NCBI RefSeq assembly: GCF_004331685.1
Contig: NZ_SJSM01000007.1
Coordinates: 62,001-126,000, forward strand
Length of the DNA stretch: 64,000 nt
Direction: 5' to 3'
From: Pedobacter hiemivivus
GTDB taxonomy: Bacteria; Bacteroidota; Bacteroidia; Sphingobacteriales; Sphingobacteriaceae
In this document: piece by piece, positions 61,649-64,000 of the stretch
Layout: each line of letters opens with the position of its first letter
Numbering within the stretch: the stretch's first letter is position 1
Notes under the pieces: generated by a model
Databases searched by the model: none
What the model saw: the letters and a program-made list of their open reading frames with translations, nothing else
What the model was told of the DNA's origin: nothing
Made by a program: the position numbers and the translations under genes

Positions 61649-64000
61649 ATGAATAGACTAGCATTATGCCTTTGCATAATACTGGGGCTAGTTGTAGTTG
61701 ATAAAACTAAAGCCCAGGTAGCATTGCAAACTTCGTTTGAAACCATAGATGGGTATGTTTCAGGAAACCTAAATGATCAGAACAATTGGAAAGTAAAGGC
61801 TGGAAATGCGGTCGTCTCGGCAACTAGTACCGTTAAAGCCGGCTCTCAATCTGTGAGTTTGAATGCAGGTAACGCTGCTTTGTTGGTGGATTTTATTCCT
61901 TACTCGGGCATTGTGGCAGGCTTAACGGGTGATATTTATGCAGATGTTTGGTTAAATCCGGTTTCATTTGCAACAAAAGGAATCGCTATCAATGCCTATG
62001 ATCTGTTTGGGAACAGTGCTAAACGGATATTTGTAATTGAGTTTGGTACTGACAATAAAATAAAAGCCTATAACGGTTCCGCCGCAGTTAATATTGGGGT
62101 ATGGACCAGCAAAGACTGGGTTAGGATCAGCGTTAAAGTTGATTTAGCTACAGAAAAATATAAGGTGGCCATCAACGGGGTGCTTGTTGATGCTGAATTT
62201 AACATCAGGGAAAGTTATACGCCTACCGCCAGCGGCGCGCGTGTTGCAAGTGTTAAGCAATTTCACTCATTGCGCTTTAATCATACTTCGGATACTCAGG
62301 TTGCCAGCTCTGAATTTTTTATAGATCAAATGTACATTGGGACAAATCCAATACATGACGTCTCCTTTGGCGCCTCTGCCACTTCAAGAACCATTACGCT
62401 TAGTCAGCCCGATTATGGAACGATCACATTAAATCCTGCAGCTGCATCCTATGAGCTTGGTCAGCAGGTTACAGCAACGCTTACGCTGCCACAAGGATAT
62501 AAGAATAGTGGTTGGACAGGGGATCTTAGCGGTACAGAACTTGTGAAAAGTTTTGCAGTAACCGGAAATATGACCATTGGTGCAATTACTGGGGTTGATC
62601 TCGGGAATCCACCACCACAATATGTGATCAGTATAAATCAACCTGTAAATGGGCAAATCACCTTGTCGCCTGTAGCAACGGACAACAAGTATTATAAAGA
62701 GACAAAGCTAACCGCTACCATCGTTTATGATGCCTGTTCTCAGTTCAACGGATGGACAGGTGGACTTACAGGAAATGAATTATCGAAATCAATCACAGTG
62801 AGCGGAAACTTAACGATTGGCGCTAATATCAGCGAAATTACGACCCCCGCAATTAAAAGACTTGTAACCACTGTTGCCGAATTTAAAACTGCTTTGAGTG
62901 CTATGAATCCGGGGGATGTCATTGAAGTGGAAGATGGGAGTTACAACCTTAGTGCTTTAACGATAACACGTTCTGGTTGTCCGGCTAAACCTATCATGAT
63001 TATAGCAAAAAATCCGGGTAAGGCTATTTTTAATGGCAATACGGCATTAACTCTTGAGAGTTTAAAGTATGTGACCATTAAAGGCTTTTCTTTTCAAAGT
63101 GCTTCAATAGGTACAGGGATTAAAATACAGAACTGCAGTAGGGTACGGATCACCGGAAATACTTTTGAAATTAAAGAAACCAGCTCATGTAACTGGATCT
63201 ATATAGGTGATACTTTTGCCAGTCCGCTGCCGTTGCGCTCTGGTCACAATCTGATTGATCATAACAGCTTTGATGGTAAAACGCAATCCGGTAAGTATAT
63301 CGTGCTGGATGGAAATTATAATCAACAGTCACAGCATGATACCATTAGTTATAATGTGTTTAAAAATAATGGCCCAAGGGCTGCCAATGAGAAAGAAAGC
63401 ATTAGAGTGGGCGTAAGCCCATTGTCTAAAAGCAGTGGATTTACAGTGATAGAATACAATCTTTTTCAGGATTGTGATGGAGATCCTGAAATCGTATCGA
63501 TAAAATCATGCGATAATACGGTAAGGTTCAATACTTTTCAGCGCTGCCTTGGGACGCTATGTCTGCGCCAGGGGACTGGTACTATTGCCGAAGGAAATTA
63601 TTTCTTTGGTGAGGGTAAGACTGCAGTGTATACCGATCCTGAATCTGGGGCCAGCAATACCATTGGCTGTGGTGGGGTTAGGGCTTATGGGAAAGGCCAT
63701 AAAATTCTTAATAACTATTTTCAGGGACTTACGGGCTCAAAGTGGGATGCAGCAATTACCTTAACGAATGGGGATGTGACAAATAGTTCCAGTAGTCTTT
63801 CAGATCATTACTTGCCAGAGGATATTACTGTAGCCTTTAACACATTTGTTAACAATAAATCGAATATTGAGATTGGGTTTGATAACAATGGTAAGTATCC
63901 TAAATATCCGATAAACTGCTCCATTTCAAATAACATTGTTGTCGATAATACAGCTCCTATTGTAAAATCATTTAGTACCGCTGCGCTTGCAGGGCTAAGT
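61649..64000 (+). CDS. Polysaccharide lyase family 6 (chondroitinase B/alginate lyase type), 3' end outside window
   Basis: 784 residues are visible and the frame is open at the right edge. Signal peptide ends TKAQ. Residues ~25-240 look like a LamG/concanavalin-like carbohydrate-binding domain. Two bacterial repeat modules (NSGWTGDLSGTE and FNGWTGGLTGNE) follow. The PL6 beta-helix starts near 406 (TTVAEFKTALSAMNPGDVIEVEDG in parts). Key residues fit chondroitinase B spacing: Glu614 (GDPE), Lys619 (SIKS) and Arg640 (CLRQG), the last two 21 apart, plus NEKESIRVG. PL6 acts on alginate or dermatan/chondroitin sulfate; the substrate cannot be decided. It has its own nested operator-like palindrome and may begin a further unit. 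Confidence 0.88.
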   Translation, partial: MNRLALCLCIILGLVVVDKTKAQVALQTSFETIDGYVSGNLNDQNNWKVKAGNAVVSATSTVKAGSQSVSLNAGNAALLVDFIPYSGIVAGLTGDIYADVWLNPVSFATKGIAINAYDLFGNSAKRIFVIEFGTDNKIKAYNGSAAVNIGVWTSKDWVRISVKVDLATEKYKVAINGVLVDAEFNIRESYTPTASGARVASVKQFHSLRFNHTSDTQVASSEFFIDQMYIGTNPIHDVSFGASATSRTITLSQPDYGTITLNPAAASYELGQQVTATLTLPQGYKNSGWTGDLSGTELVKSFAVTGNMTIGAITGVDLGNPPPQYVISINQPVNGQITLSPVATDNKYYKETKLTATIVYDACSQFNGWTGGLTGNELSKSITVSGNLTIGANISEITTPAIKRLVTTVAEFKTALSAMNPGDVIEVEDGSYNLSALTITRSGCPAKPIMIIAKNPGKAIFNGNTALTLESLKYVTIKGFSFQSASIGTGIKIQNCSRVRITGNTFEIKETSSCNWIYIGDTFASPLPLRSGHNLIDHNSFDGKTQSGKYIVLDGNYNQQSQHDTISYNVFKNNGPRAANEKESIRVGVSPLSKSSGFTVIEYNLFQDCDGDPEIVSIKSCDNTVRFNTFQRCLGTLCLRQGTGTIAEGNYFFGEGKTAVYTDPESGASNTIGCGGVRAYGKGHKILNNYFQGLTGSKWDAAITLTNGDVTNSSSSLSDHYLPEDITVAFNTFVNNKSNIEIGFDNNGKYPKYPINCSISNNIVVDNTAPIVKSFSTAALAGLS

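Overview
The window looks like chromosomal DNA of a Bacteroidota species, most probably Pedobacter or a close relative in the Sphingobacteriaceae. Evidence is a SusC/SusD pair, type IX secretion partners (PorP/SprF and a gliding-motility-type C-terminal domain), FISUMP domains, a HYC_CC_PP small protein, several Bacteroidota -7 promoter elements (TAnnTTTG) and weak or absent Shine-Dalgarno sequences. Genus is inferred from gene content only.

Region 1 (1-22032) is a dense plus-strand run of six genes for large exported, mostly repetitive proteins. Two are tail-fibre-like; the second ends in an autocleaving S74 intramolecular chaperone. They are followed by a thioredoxin-fold lipid-free periplasmic protein, a short protein with a type B T9SS sorting domain, a PorP/SprF outer-membrane protein, and a 3927-residue protein with 25 fibronectin-like repeats and six FISUMP domains. 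Gaps are 1 to about 50 bases, so this is probably one operon building a cell-surface structure.

Region 2 (22064-34056) starts with an esterase and continues as a copper/silver homeostasis island: CopA P-type ATPase, two small HMA proteins, a HYC_CC_PP protein, a CusA-type RND pump split over two overlapping reading frames, a TolC-like outer-membrane factor, two periplasmic adaptors and a DUF3347 lipoprotein.

Region 3 (34072-43745) is mixed housekeeping and decayed DNA: DUF2147 and YCF48-like proteins, a repeat-rich intergenic stretch, a broken Rpn-like nuclease gene, an alpha/beta hydrolase, a truncated ABC-2 permease, two VOC proteins, a tRNA-Cys, DinB, an AsmA-like protein and RecX. Region 4 (43772-44407) is a tRNA cluster, Gly-Leu-Gly-Leu, with its own promoter and terminator.

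Region 5 (44479-64000, open at the right edge) is a polysaccharide utilisation locus. One arm encodes GH16, SusC and SusD. A convergent LacI regulator separates it from a second arm encoding GH97, GH2, sialate O-acetylesterase-like, an FAD oxidoreductase and a sodium:solute symporter. A PL6 lyase follows. Both arms carry the same double-dyad operator at the same distance from a shared leader motif, and the PL6 gene is preceded by a different, perfect 29-bp inverted repeat of the same nested design. The likely flow is surface cleavage by GH16 and PL6, import by SusCD, trimming in the periplasm by GH97, GH2 and the esterase, uptake by the symporter, and oxidation in the cytoplasm.
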